NCBI GenBank assembly: GCA_900316235.1
Contig: ONCC01000009.1
Span: 1-62,407, forward strand
Direction of reading: 5' to 3'
Length of the DNA stretch: 62,407 nucleotides
Source of the DNA: an uncultured Bacteroidales bacterium
GTDB lineage: Bacteria; Bacteroidota; Bacteroidia; Bacteroidales; P3
The notes under the pieces are model-generated. The model made no database searches. It worked only from the letters and a program-made list of their open reading frames with translations, and was not told the DNA's origin. Shown in pieces: positions 17,611 through 24,921 of the stretch. The position numbers were made by a program, and so were the translations under genes. Numbering within the stretch: the first letter of the stretch is position 1; each line of letters opens with the position of its first letter.

Positions 17611-18732
17611 TTATAAGATGTCCATATAATTCTCTCGCGTGATGGTCTTGACTTCCACGTCGGGATATGCTCCGAGAAAAGTTTTACTGATTTTAGCCTT
17701 CTTCGTGGGGCTCCACTTGAATTCGTATGCTTTCATCCGTCCGTCACACTCTTCAATATAGTCAACTTCCTGTTGTTGCGTGGTACGCCAGAAATAGGGC
17801 TTTGCATAGGTGAGATCGTAGCTGTTCTTCTTCAGCAGTTCACTTACCATATAGTTCTCCCACAAGATACCTATGTCGGCACGCATGTCTATCGGCGACA
17901 GGTTGCCGATAAGCGCATTGCGGATGCCGTTGTCGTAGAAATAGATTTTGCGTCCCGACTTGATTTCTGTACGCAAATTACGGCTGAAGGCACCCAGGCG
18001 GAAAATGACCTGAGCCTGCTCCAGCAGGGTGATATATTTTTCCACGGTGGCACGGTCGAGTTCCACCATTCGGCTCAGCTCGTTGGCCGACACCTCGCTG
18101 CCTACCTGGAACGCCAAAGCCTGCAACAGCCTGACCACTTTGTCGGGCCGCTTGATGCGTTCCCAAACAAGGACATCTTTGTATAGATAGCTTTCGGTGA
18201 GATTGTTCAGCACCTCGCGTTCGTTGCCTGGATTGCATACTACGTCGGGATAACTGCCAAACACCAGCCGTAGGGGGAGTTTTTGCCATTCCTGCATAGC
18301 TCCGTAGTGCGCCGCCAACTCGCCATACGACAAGGGGAACAAACGGTATTCCCACTTGCGTCCCGTCAAGGGCTCGTTGACCTTGTTGGCCAGGTCAAAC
18401 GACGAGCTGCCCGTAATGATAAGCTGTACATCCGGAAAATTGTCCGTCAGCAATTTGCTCTTGAGCCCGATATCTTCGATGCGCTGGGCCTCGTCGATAA
18501 CGACAATATCGTTTTTCCCAAGCATACTCCGATAGCGCTCCACCGTAATGTTCGCCATCAGCGTACGGGTCTCCAGATTGTCGCCGCTCATCCAAAGCAC
18601 ATTTTCTTGCCCTTTCAGACATTCTTTCAGCAGGGTGGTTTTGCCTACCTGACGGGCACCAATCAGCACAATAGCCTTCCCAGAGTGCAACTTTTTGGCG
18701 ACTACATCGCTCATTATCCGACTAATATGCAT
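17611..18732 (-). CDS. AAA ATPase with DUF4143 domain
   Basis: 373 residues. Walker A is GARQVGKTTLL and Walker B IVVIDEAQRI, followed by sensor-like ITGSSSFDLA, the family signature LTGRKWEYRLFPLSYGEL, and a C-terminal DUF4143 part (NGIRNALIGN; QQEVDYIEECDG with a PD-(D/E)XK-like E..VDYIE..). Such ATPases are common, often laterally moved genes of unclear role. The start at 18732 is preferred because the -7 promoter element (18757-18764) overlaps the only upstream in-frame Met. Confidence 0.88.
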   Translation of the reverse strand: MHISRIMSDVVAKKLHSGKAIVLIGARQVGKTTLLKECLKGQENVLWMSGDNLETRTLMANITVERYRSMLGKNDIVVIDEAQRIEDIGLKSKLLTDNFPDVQLIITGSSSFDLANKVNEPLTGRKWEYRLFPLSYGELAAHYGAMQEWQKLPLRLVFGSYPDVVCNPGNEREVLNNLTESYLYKDVLVWERIKRPDKVVRLLQALAFQVGSEVSANELSRMVELDRATVEKYITLLEQAQVIFRLGAFSRNLRTEIKSGRKIYFYDNGIRNALIGNLSPIDMRADIGILWENYMVSELLKKNSYDLTYAKPYFWRTTQQQEVDYIEECDGRMKAYEFKWSPTKKAKISKTFLGAYPDVEVKTITRENYMDIL

Positions 18733-18756
18733 TGTTTCTGTATTTGTTTTACAATG

Positions 18757-18764
18757 CAAATATA
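18757..18764 (-). promoter_or_regulatory. -7 element before the DUF4143 ATPase
   Basis: TATATTTG on the minus strand (TAnnTTTG), 25 bp before the ATG at 18732. It overlaps an upstream in-frame Met codon, which settles the start. Confidence 0.65.
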
Positions 18765-18924
18765 CTAATTTCTGTGAATATAACCATCAAAATATTATAA
18801 TTTTTTGCTGAATATGCTCTCGACATATCAGAAGATATCCATTTTGCGCCTCTGTCATTTTATTGCACAGCAAGCACATTTTTCAATGCTTCCATGCGGG
18901 CACTTTATATTCAATAATAGCTTT

Positions 18925-19188
18925 CTATTCCCAAATAGTAGTATCTATTACATGACTCCTTGGATTATTGATTTCATACCCACAATACGAGCAAATAACA
19001 GGCACTTCTTTGTCAAAGCAACCCCCACACGGACATTGGACACTATCATATTCCAACAAACGTTCGGTTGTCCACAACTCCCTACCACATTTATTGCAAT
19101 GCAAGACATCAAAGAATCTATCTGAGCCCTCATTCCAATGAAAACCTTTATGACAATGAGGACATTCTATTTTGTAAAGGCAACCCAT
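18925..19188 (-). CDS. Small zinc-ribbon protein, unknown function
   Basis: 87 residues with four Cys pairs: CPHC (9-12), CNKC (31-34), CPCGGC and CSYC. Two zinc ribbons are therefore likely. The gene is AT-rich (about 38% GC by eye) against roughly 58% in the surrounding core genes, as are its two upstream neighbours. No family recognised. It could be a nucleic-acid-binding accessory protein of the same accessory patch. Confidence 0.55.
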   Translation of the reverse strand: MGCLYKIECPHCHKGFHWNEGSDRFFDVLHCNKCGRELWTTERLLEYDSVQCPCGGCFDKEVPVICSYCGYEINNPRSHVIDTTIWE

Positions 19189-19248
19189 AGTCAGTCAATT
19201 AAAAGAAACACGATTTCCTCTCCCAGCGTTTGCACTTGTAACTGGAAT

Positions 19249-19833
19249 TTAGGGTTTCCCAACGGGCGATTTCGGCCAAATCTGCTTGCCTGCAAGGTCA
19301 AAATAATAGGTCTCATCGCCATCAAGGAGACGAAGCAGGCCGTCTTTTGTACACCAGTATTCGGGCCATTCTGCCAAACGGTATTTCGGTTGTACAATGA
19401 ATTTGCCTGAATGGTCAATGAACCCCCAATTATCGTTGGCTTCCCGCTCCCCAATTCTTACTGGCGCCACTCCGTGATCGAAACTGTCTGCTCCGTCAAA
19501 CTGCGGAGGAATAGCCATTTCCCCAGTTCTGTCAATAAAACCGCATTTTCCGTCAACTGACACCATACATAGCCCCTCATGAAAGTCGTCATAAACATAG
19601 ATATTTGCATCTAGTGAAATAACCACCTCGCCGCTTGTGTCGATAAATTTATACCCTTTGTCCCAACCAAGTTCAGCAACACAGGCAAGCCCTTCGGAAA
19701 AGTCATGGGCGATTTCATATATTGGCGGAATGACGACATTCCCATCACCGTCTATATATCCGCAATAATATTCCTCATCAGCTGCGTCCCAAACGCGAAA
19801 AGGATGCAGTTGTTTCTCTGATGGTTGTTTCAT
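19249..19833 (-). CDS. WG-repeat protein
   Basis: 194 residues made of about four WG-type (KWG) repeats: YYCGYIDGDGNVVIPPIYE, KGYKFIDTSGEVVI, KCGFIDRTGEMAIPPQFDGADSF and NWGFIDHSGKFIVQPKY. Such beta-repeat proteins probably bind proteins or ligands; many are cytoplasmic, and no signal peptide is visible. The Met at 19833 was preferred over an upstream one because it starts directly before the repeat domain; the stop of the upstream gene is at 19835, so the two genes almost touch. Confidence 0.78.
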   Translation of the reverse strand: MKQPSEKQLHPFRVWDAADEEYYCGYIDGDGNVVIPPIYEIAHDFSEGLACVAELGWDKGYKFIDTSGEVVISLDANIYVYDDFHEGLCMVSVDGKCGFIDRTGEMAIPPQFDGADSFDHGVAPVRIGEREANDNWGFIDHSGKFIVQPKYRLAEWPEYWCTKDGLLRLLDGDETYYFDLAGKQIWPKSPVGKP

Positions 19834-19834
19834 A

Positions 19835-20599
19835 TTATTTAATATTTGGATTATTAATAGGCTGATTTTCAGCCCATACAAATATATCTTTTACCAACTG
19901 GGGTGTCAACCATCTTGTCTCTTTATATCTCACATGTCGCTCATTATACATAGCATATTGGATAAAATACGAACCTCTGATATTCGATACTGCATATTTG
20001 TTTTGACCAATGCGGTCACTTTCCTTGCGAAAACCATTCTCTGGGTTGATTCTGAACAATTGGATTTCCTTACCCAAAAGGAACAACGGTTTCTCATCAT
20101 CTCTCACTTTGATTAAATCGTATCCAAACCACGTATGCTTCCCATACCCCCAATAGAAACCAGATTCTTTGTTCGCTGCAATTATTAGATGTGGTTTAAT
20201 ATGTTCTTCAATATTCTCAAGCGTTATTTCCAAGACCTTTGCCTGAAACTCTGGATAGGGCTTTAAGACACTAATGAATTTTTTTTGTTCAGATTCAAAA
20301 TAAGGGAATAAATCCAGATAAGCTGTATGGTTCAGCAGAAACTGATCAGTACCGGTAACCTGCTCTTTTTTTCTTTTCCAATAGTTTCCAGTCGTTTCTT
20401 GATATTGATAATAACAATCTTCGCTACCGATACTCGGATTAATCCCCGTTAATAATATGCCACCAGATGGGTTCTTGTAGCAGAAAGAGATTCCCTTCTT
20501 TACAAAATCGGCATCGATACCACATTCCTCCTTTAGTTTTTTGTATCGATTGCACATATCTTTTTCAATTTTAGAAAGTTCCTGGTAATTCGAATTCAT
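19835..20599 (-). CDS. Unknown protein, possibly uracil-DNA-glycosylase-superfamily-like
   Basis: 254 residues. The segment GGILLTGINPSIGSED followed by TGNYWK resembles the active-site region of Mug/UDG-fold proteins (GINPG ... GNRFW), and AYLDLFPYF and LIIAANKESG lie where later strands of that fold would be. The catalytic residues are not secured by eye, so this is a suggestion. AT-rich, unlike the core genes; probably an acquired gene. Preceded by a candidate -7 element at 20725-20732. Confidence 0.45.
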   Translation of the reverse strand: MNSNYQELSKIEKDMCNRYKKLKEECGIDADFVKKGISFCYKNPSGGILLTGINPSIGSEDCYYQYQETTGNYWKRKKEQVTGTDQFLLNHTAYLDLFPYFESEQKKFISVLKPYPEFQAKVLEITLENIEEHIKPHLIIAANKESGFYWGYGKHTWFGYDLIKVRDDEKPLFLLGKEIQLFRINPENGFRKESDRIGQNKYAVSNIRGSYFIQYAMYNERHVRYKETRWLTPQLVKDIFVWAENQPINNPNIK

Positions 20600-20724
20600 A
20601 GTATTGTGTATTAATGAGTAATTATGTCGAAATGCAAAAGTCGGAAATTATTTTCATACAACCAAATCTACGCAAAGCTATTTTTCAAAATAGTGTATTT
20701 TTAACATTCCGCCTTTTACGGCGG

Positions 20725-20732
20725 CAAAAATA
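20725..20732 (-). promoter_or_regulatory. Candidate -7 element before the UDG-like gene
   Basis: TATTTTTG on the minus strand (TAnnTTTG), 126 bp before the ATG at 20599. It lies beside a small CCGCC/GGCGG hairpin. Confidence 0.4.
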
Positions 20733-20740
20733 CAAAACAG

Positions 20741-20761
20741 GAGTGCCACATCGTGACACTC
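20741..20761 (-). terminator. Hairpin after the carbonic anhydrase gene
   Basis: GAGTG-CAC and GTG-CACTC arms with an ATC loop and one mismatch, followed on the minus strand by CTGTTTTG. Likely terminator of the carbonic anhydrase transcript. Confidence 0.5.
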
Positions 20762-20788
20762 TGTAGAAAAACATTTTCGGGGGGATGA

Positions 20789-21331
20789 TTATTTCACCTC
20801 GTTCAGTGCGCCGGTTTCGGAGTCGATGATGAAGCCGCGCACTGTGATGTCTTTGGGGACGAGGGGGTGGGTGCGGATGGTCTCGACGGTTTTGCGGACG
20901 CTTTCCTCGGTGTCCTTAAAGCCCTCCAGCCAGTGGTTGAGGTCGATGCCGCATTTGCGGATGGTGTCAAGGGTCTGGTCGGTGATGCCCCGGGCCTGCA
21001 TCTCGTCGTGGAAATGGTCGTAGCTCATGTGGCAGGCTCCGCAATGAGAGTGGGCCACCACCATGATGCTGTCCACGCCAAGCTCGTAGATGGCCACTAT
21101 CAGGCTGCGGATGGCCGAGTCGAAGGGAGTGATGACCAGGCCGCCGGCGTTCTTGATAATCTTCGCGTCGCCGTTGCACAGGCCGAGGGCGGCAGGCAGC
21201 AACTCCGTGAGGCGGGTGTCCATGCACGACAGCACGGCCAACTTCTTGTCGGGATATTTGTCCGTGACATACTTCTCATATCCCTTTTCCGCAACGAACT
21301 TTTTGTTGTATTCAATAATACTGTCTATCAT
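20789..21331 (-). CDS. Beta-class carbonic anhydrase
   Basis: 180 residues. Zinc ligands are Cys36 (SCMDTR, with Asp38 and Arg40 forming the catalytic dyad), His94 and Cys97 in VVAHSHCGAC. The short length and the IIKNAGGLVITPFDSAIRSL segment fit the small beta-CA group typical of Firmicutes and Bacteroidota. It interconverts CO2 and bicarbonate in the cytoplasm to feed carboxylases. A single-gene unit with a hairpin downstream. Confidence 0.94.
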   Translation of the reverse strand: MIDSIIEYNKKFVAEKGYEKYVTDKYPDKKLAVLSCMDTRLTELLPAALGLCNGDAKIIKNAGGLVITPFDSAIRSLIVAIYELGVDSIMVVAHSHCGACHMSYDHFHDEMQARGITDQTLDTIRKCGIDLNHWLEGFKDTEESVRKTVETIRTHPLVPKDITVRGFIIDSETGALNEVK

Positions 21332-21358
21332 AACTATGCTATGTTTTATTTCGTTTTT

Positions 21359-21871
21359 TCATCCAATTCTGTCGCCGCAGAAGGCTTTTCGTTTGCATTT
21401 GGTACATCGTCGCCCCTGCCAGACGCTGTCGAGATGGTCGGCGGCGGCATCGACCAACGATGGTTCGTCGGTGAGGATGCCGGCCTCGAAGTTGCGGTTG
21501 TTGTCGCCTTTCATACCGATGCCGGCACCAGTGAGGTTGGCGGAGCCGATGTAGGCGGTGGCGCAGTCGAAAATCATTATCTTGAAATGCACCCTTGGGC
21601 AGAGTCTCCGTTCCAACCTGCTCCACAACCCCGGATACTTGTCGAAATCCTCGCGGAAGTTCTCTCCTGGTTCCTTGGCATGAAGCAGCCGCACATCGAC
21701 ACCCCGTTTCAGCAGATTATCGAGCACCGACAGGAATGGCACCACATCCCTTCCTCCCTCCACATACAAGTCCTTGAGGTCTGCGGTACCAATCCACAGG
21801 TCGTGCTTTACCTGCGAGCAGCGGGCAAGGACATCGATGTAGTGGTCGCTATCGGAAATGTATTTCAACAT
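21359..21871 (-). CDS. Phospholipase D-like (single HKD) protein
   Basis: 170 residues. One HKD motif is visible: HFKIMIFDCATAYIGSANLTG (His, Lys, Asp, then GSxN), preceded by DVRLLHAKEPG. The C-terminus has a Cys cluster (CTKCKRKAFCGDR). Single-HKD proteins work as dimers and include nucleases and phosphodiesterases such as Nuc/BfiI-like and tyrosyl-DNA-type enzymes. The substrate is unknown. The ATG at 21871 was chosen since translation further upstream is non-homologous and runs antisense into the TonB receptor gene. Confidence 0.75.
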   Translation of the reverse strand: MLKYISDSDHYIDVLARCSQVKHDLWIGTADLKDLYVEGGRDVVPFLSVLDNLLKRGVDVRLLHAKEPGENFREDFDKYPGLWSRLERRLCPRVHFKIMIFDCATAYIGSANLTGAGIGMKGDNNRNFEAGILTDEPSLVDAAADHLDSVWQGRRCTKCKRKAFCGDRIG

Positions 21872-21991
21872 AAAAATATAACGCCAAGCAAGGCTTTTTA
21901 TTGTTGGATTACGTCTGACAATTTGGCAGAAGGGCGGTTGTGGCATGATTTTTGTCATTTCCTGTACAGAGTTTAACAAAAAAAATAATCG

Positions 21992-23995
21992 ATGAACAGA
22001 CACATCTACAAACCCACGTGCGCGTTCCGGTTCCGGCGCTTCTGCCGTGCCAAGTGGGCGGCCTACAGCTCGATGCACCGCGAGGTGACCATCGGACGGC
22101 TGGCAGCTCGTGTGGCCGACAGCAGCCTTGCCAAAGGCGCCGCCACCTTGGCGCTGGCCATCACCCTCTCGCAGGGCAACCTCATGGCACAGAGCGACGA
22201 CGACCGCGAGACACGCACCCTGCCGGAGGTCACCATCACCCTCGGCACCGACAGCCTCGCTTTCGAGGCAGAGCCTGCGGCGGTTCTCACCGCAGATGAT
22301 TTCCAACAATCCACCATTCATTCCATTGGCGACCTCGTGGCGCAACTGCCCGGGGTGGACCTCCGTGTTCGCGGTGGGGGCGACGTGCAGGGGGACCTCT
22401 CGATGCGCGGTGGCACCTTCGACCAGATGCTCATCCTGCTGGGTGGCATCAACCTCACCGATGCCCAGACGGGGCACCATAGCCTCGACATTCCCATCGA
22501 CATTACGATGGTGGAGCGCGTCGAGCTGCTGACACCCGCACAATGTATGGCACGCGGCATCGTGGCCTTCTGCGGCGCGGTGAATATCATTGTCTGCGAG
22601 CAGTACCGCGACCGACTGCTGGCCGACATCAGTGGCGGTAGCTATGGTAGCGCCAATGCCTCGTTGCTAGGCACAAAAGCCCTCGGCCACTGGACGCTGA
22701 CGGGGGCGGCGGCCTATCACCGAAGCGACGGCTACCGCGAGAACAGCGACTACCAGCATGGTAGCCTCTTCCTGCAGGCCATGCGTCACAACGACCGCAG
22801 CGATTGGCATCTGCAACTCGGCGGCCAGATGAAAGACTTTGGCAGCGCAGGGTTCTACTCCACCACCTATCCCGACCAGTACGAGGCCACACGCACCCTC
22901 ACCGCCTCGGCTTCGGGCTCTTTCAAGCTCTCATCGTACCACTTTCAAGTTGCCGCCTACGGGAGACTGCACGGCGACCGTTTCGAGCTGTTTCGCAACG
23001 GCTATGTCGACAGCGTACCCTCATGGTACAGCGGGCATAACCATCACCTCTCCTCTCTCGCCGGAGCACGGGTGCGCATGGTGAAGCCGCTGGGCTTCGG
23101 CAAGCTGATGGCCGGTGCCGAGGTGCGTCGCGAGGGTATCTGGAGCAATGTCCTCGGCACAGCCGACAGCACCCTACCCCACCCCTACACCCATTCTGCC
23201 AACCGGACCTCGGCAACCCTCTTTGGCGGATATGGCTTTTCTTACAGGAAATTCAGCGCCGAGGGCGTCGCCCAGGTGCTCTACAACACCCATTTCGGCA
23301 CAGACTTCGCGATGTCGGCAGATTTGCACTACTCTTTTCTCAATTTTCAGATTGCCAGGACCTACCGTCTACCCACTTTTACCGACCTTTATTACCAGGG
23401 AGCCAACCAAATCGCCAACTCCCACCTCGCCCCCGAGAGCAGCACAAATATCGAGCTGAAGGTGGAACAACATCTTGCCCCATTCCACTTTCAATTCTCC
23501 ACCTACTATCGTGCCGGGCAGGACATCATCGACTGGGTGCGGCAACCCTCGGTCGAGATGTGGTACTCGATGAACCACACCGCTGTCGATGCCTTCGGGC
23601 TCGACCTTCAGACGGACTTCCGCATCTCCATCCTTGACATTCAGCTCAACTATTCTTTCTGCCATATCGTCCAAGATGCGGGCGAGTGGATTTCCGGATC
23701 GGCCCTCGACTATTTGAGGCACCAGCTACACTCCACACTAACCCTGGGCCTCGCCCCCTTCACCATTAGCCTCACCTCTGCCTATCGCTTCCGCGAGGGC
23801 CATTACGTGCTTGCCGACGGAAAAACGGAGCCCTACGGAGGTGTGCTGTTGGCCGATGCTCGTGTATCGTACACCCTCAGCCACACCACCTTCTATCTTG
23901 AGGGGCACAACCTCCTCAATACCGCCTGGCGAGACCACGGTGGCGTTCCCCAGCCGGGGTTAACGCTGCTGGCAGGTGTTCGGCTGAATGTATGA
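21992..23995 (+). CDS. TonB-dependent receptor, BtuB-like
   Basis: 667 residues. An unusually long N-terminal signal (about 65 residues) contains FRRFCRAKWAAYSSMHREVTIG before a hydrophobic segment ending at LMAQ. A plug domain follows (IHSIGDLVAQLPGVDLRVRGGGDVQGDLSMRGGTFDQMLILLGGI), then a 22-strand-type barrel ending in aromatic/valine (LAGVRLNV). The short barrel without an N-terminal carboxypeptidase-like domain points to vitamin B12- or siderophore-type uptake rather than SusC-like glycan uptake. No cobalamin riboswitch is seen in the 120 bp upstream, so the substrate is open. Confidence 0.85.
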   Translation: MNRHIYKPTCAFRFRRFCRAKWAAYSSMHREVTIGRLAARVADSSLAKGAATLALAITLSQGNLMAQSDDDRETRTLPEVTITLGTDSLAFEAEPAAVLTADDFQQSTIHSIGDLVAQLPGVDLRVRGGGDVQGDLSMRGGTFDQMLILLGGINLTDAQTGHHSLDIPIDITMVERVELLTPAQCMARGIVAFCGAVNIIVCEQYRDRLLADISGGSYGSANASLLGTKALGHWTLTGAAAYHRSDGYRENSDYQHGSLFLQAMRHNDRSDWHLQLGGQMKDFGSAGFYSTTYPDQYEATRTLTASASGSFKLSSYHFQVAAYGRLHGDRFELFRNGYVDSVPSWYSGHNHHLSSLAGARVRMVKPLGFGKLMAGAEVRREGIWSNVLGTADSTLPHPYTHSANRTSATLFGGYGFSYRKFSAEGVAQVLYNTHFGTDFAMSADLHYSFLNFQIARTYRLPTFTDLYYQGANQIANSHLAPESSTNIELKVEQHLAPFHFQFSTYYRAGQDIIDWVRQPSVEMWYSMNHTAVDAFGLDLQTDFRISILDIQLNYSFCHIVQDAGEWISGSALDYLRHQLHSTLTLGLAPFTISLTSAYRFREGHYVLADGKTEPYGGVLLADARVSYTLSHTTFYLEGHNLLNTAWRDHGGVPQPGLTLLAGVRLNV

Positions 23996-24058
23996 TTGTT
24001 CGAGCGACTGACAAGATGGCAGAGTGGACTTTCCTATCTGAGAGAGGGGGAAAGGAAA

Positions 24059-24084
24059 GGGTGCCAGAGTTGGAACTGGCACCC
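24059..24084 (+). terminator. Hairpin after the TonB receptor gene
   Basis: GGGTGCCAG and CTGGCACCC form a perfect 9-bp stem with an 8-nt loop, 64 bp after the stop. No T run follows, so termination is likely but not certain. Confidence 0.5.
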
Positions 24085-24147
24085 TTGGGAATATCCCCTT
24101 GGGTTGGAAGAACCCAGTGGGGCGATGGGTTTAATGGAGAGATTGGG

Positions 24148-24558
24148 TTATTTTTTTGTCAGGGTGTAGGTGACACCTTCGAATTTGAGGGTCATCGTTG
24201 TCTTGTTGACGGTGAATGCAATGTTGACAGGATTATAATTATCATCTCTCAAAGACAATGTACCCTTACCTTCTGAATAGTCGTATGTTCCCAACAACGC
24301 ATCGCTTTGCATAATGCCCGTACTCATATCAACATAGGTCAGGTCCGCGAGTTTTGGACCATTGAATTCAACCCGGACAGAAATCACTCCGGAAACGCTG
24401 TTGGGGTCTTCGGCCCTCCACATCCATTCTGTGTCTGCTACCGTTTCGGGGGCATCCGAGGCTGTTTTGTTGTCATCGTCCTTGCTGCAGGAGGCAAAGG
24501 AGAACATTATTGCTGCCACAAAGAACAGCATGGTCAGTTTTTTGATTTGTTTTACCAT
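24148..24558 (-). CDS. Lipoprotein of unknown function (lipocalin-like size)
   Basis: 136 residues. Lipoprotein signal peptide with lipobox FASCS (Cys about residue 24) followed by acidic KDDDN, then a domain starting with DTEWMWRAEDPNSVSGVISVRVEFNG and ending in TLKFEGVTYTLTKK. The WxW followed by alternating strands is typical of small Bacteroidota lipocalin-like lipoproteins. It resembles in design, but not in sequence, the lipoprotein at 26811-27272. Function unknown. Confidence 0.7.
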   Translation of the reverse strand: MVKQIKKLTMLFFVAAIMFSFASCSKDDDNKTASDAPETVADTEWMWRAEDPNSVSGVISVRVEFNGPKLADLTYVDMSTGIMQSDALLGTYDYSEGKGTLSLRDDNYNPVNIAFTVNKTTMTLKFEGVTYTLTKK

Positions 24559-24918
24559 TGTTTGTAGTTGTTTGTTATTAATTGTTTTTCTCGGGCCTTC
24601 TCCGCATTGCGGATTTCGCCCTTCCTACATACTATTATAACAGACTTTTTCCCGAATCTCTACAAGAGGGCGTTTTTTTAACATTTTTTGTCAAAAGTGT
24701 CACCTCTTTGCATGAAAAATGCCTCCAGACAGGATAAACTCTACAAGCCACGAAATCAATACCTTCTCCTTACCAACTCCTAACCAACTCCTACCGCGGT
24801 AGGAGTTGGTAGGGTGTTGATAGGGGGTTGGCAGGGGGTTGGGACTGACAAAATGGCAGTCGGGTACTTGTGGCACAATATTTGAAAATTAAGAATCAAA
24901 AATTAAGAATTAAGAATT
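24559..24918. other. Divergent intergenic region lipoprotein / htpG
   Basis: 360 bp without a gene. It contains a palindromic array (24771-24843) and a heptamer array running into the htpG start (24887-24921). No clear TAnnTTTG element and no inverted CIRCE-type heat-shock operator are seen. Confidence 0.6.
24771..24843. repeat. Dispersed palindromic array, copy B
   Basis: A perfect 26-bp palindrome at 24784-24809, core CCTACC-GC-GGTAGG, with CCAACTCCT/AGGAGTTGG arms and further degenerate units on both sides (left ACCAACTCCTA, right GGGTGTTGATA, GGGGGTTGGCA). It is 76 bp before the htpG start. Confidence 0.9.
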
Positions 24919-24921
24919 ATG
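24887..24921 (+). repeat. Heptamer array AATTAAG x5 ending in the htpG start codon
   Basis: Five contiguous 7-nt units: AATTAAG, AATCAAA, AATTAAG, AATTAAG, AATTATG. The ATG of htpG is the last three bases of the fifth unit, so the whole translation initiation region is repeat-derived. Confidence 0.88.

Noticed and set aside
17611..20599. Toxin-antitoxin or restriction system
   Set aside because: No nuclease, methyltransferase or antitoxin motif was found; the ATPase is the common DUF4143 type and the other genes lack catalytic signatures.
21872..22543. Extension of the PLD-like frame antisense to the TonB receptor
   Set aside because: The upstream 220 residues are antisense to a recognisable signal and plug domain; the PLD-like part starts at the Met at 21871.
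24559..24918. CIRCE/HrcA operator or cobalamin riboswitch before htpG or the BtuB-like receptor
   Set aside because: I looked for the CIRCE inverted repeat and for riboswitch-sized conserved elements and saw neither; the visible palindrome belongs to the dispersed array family.
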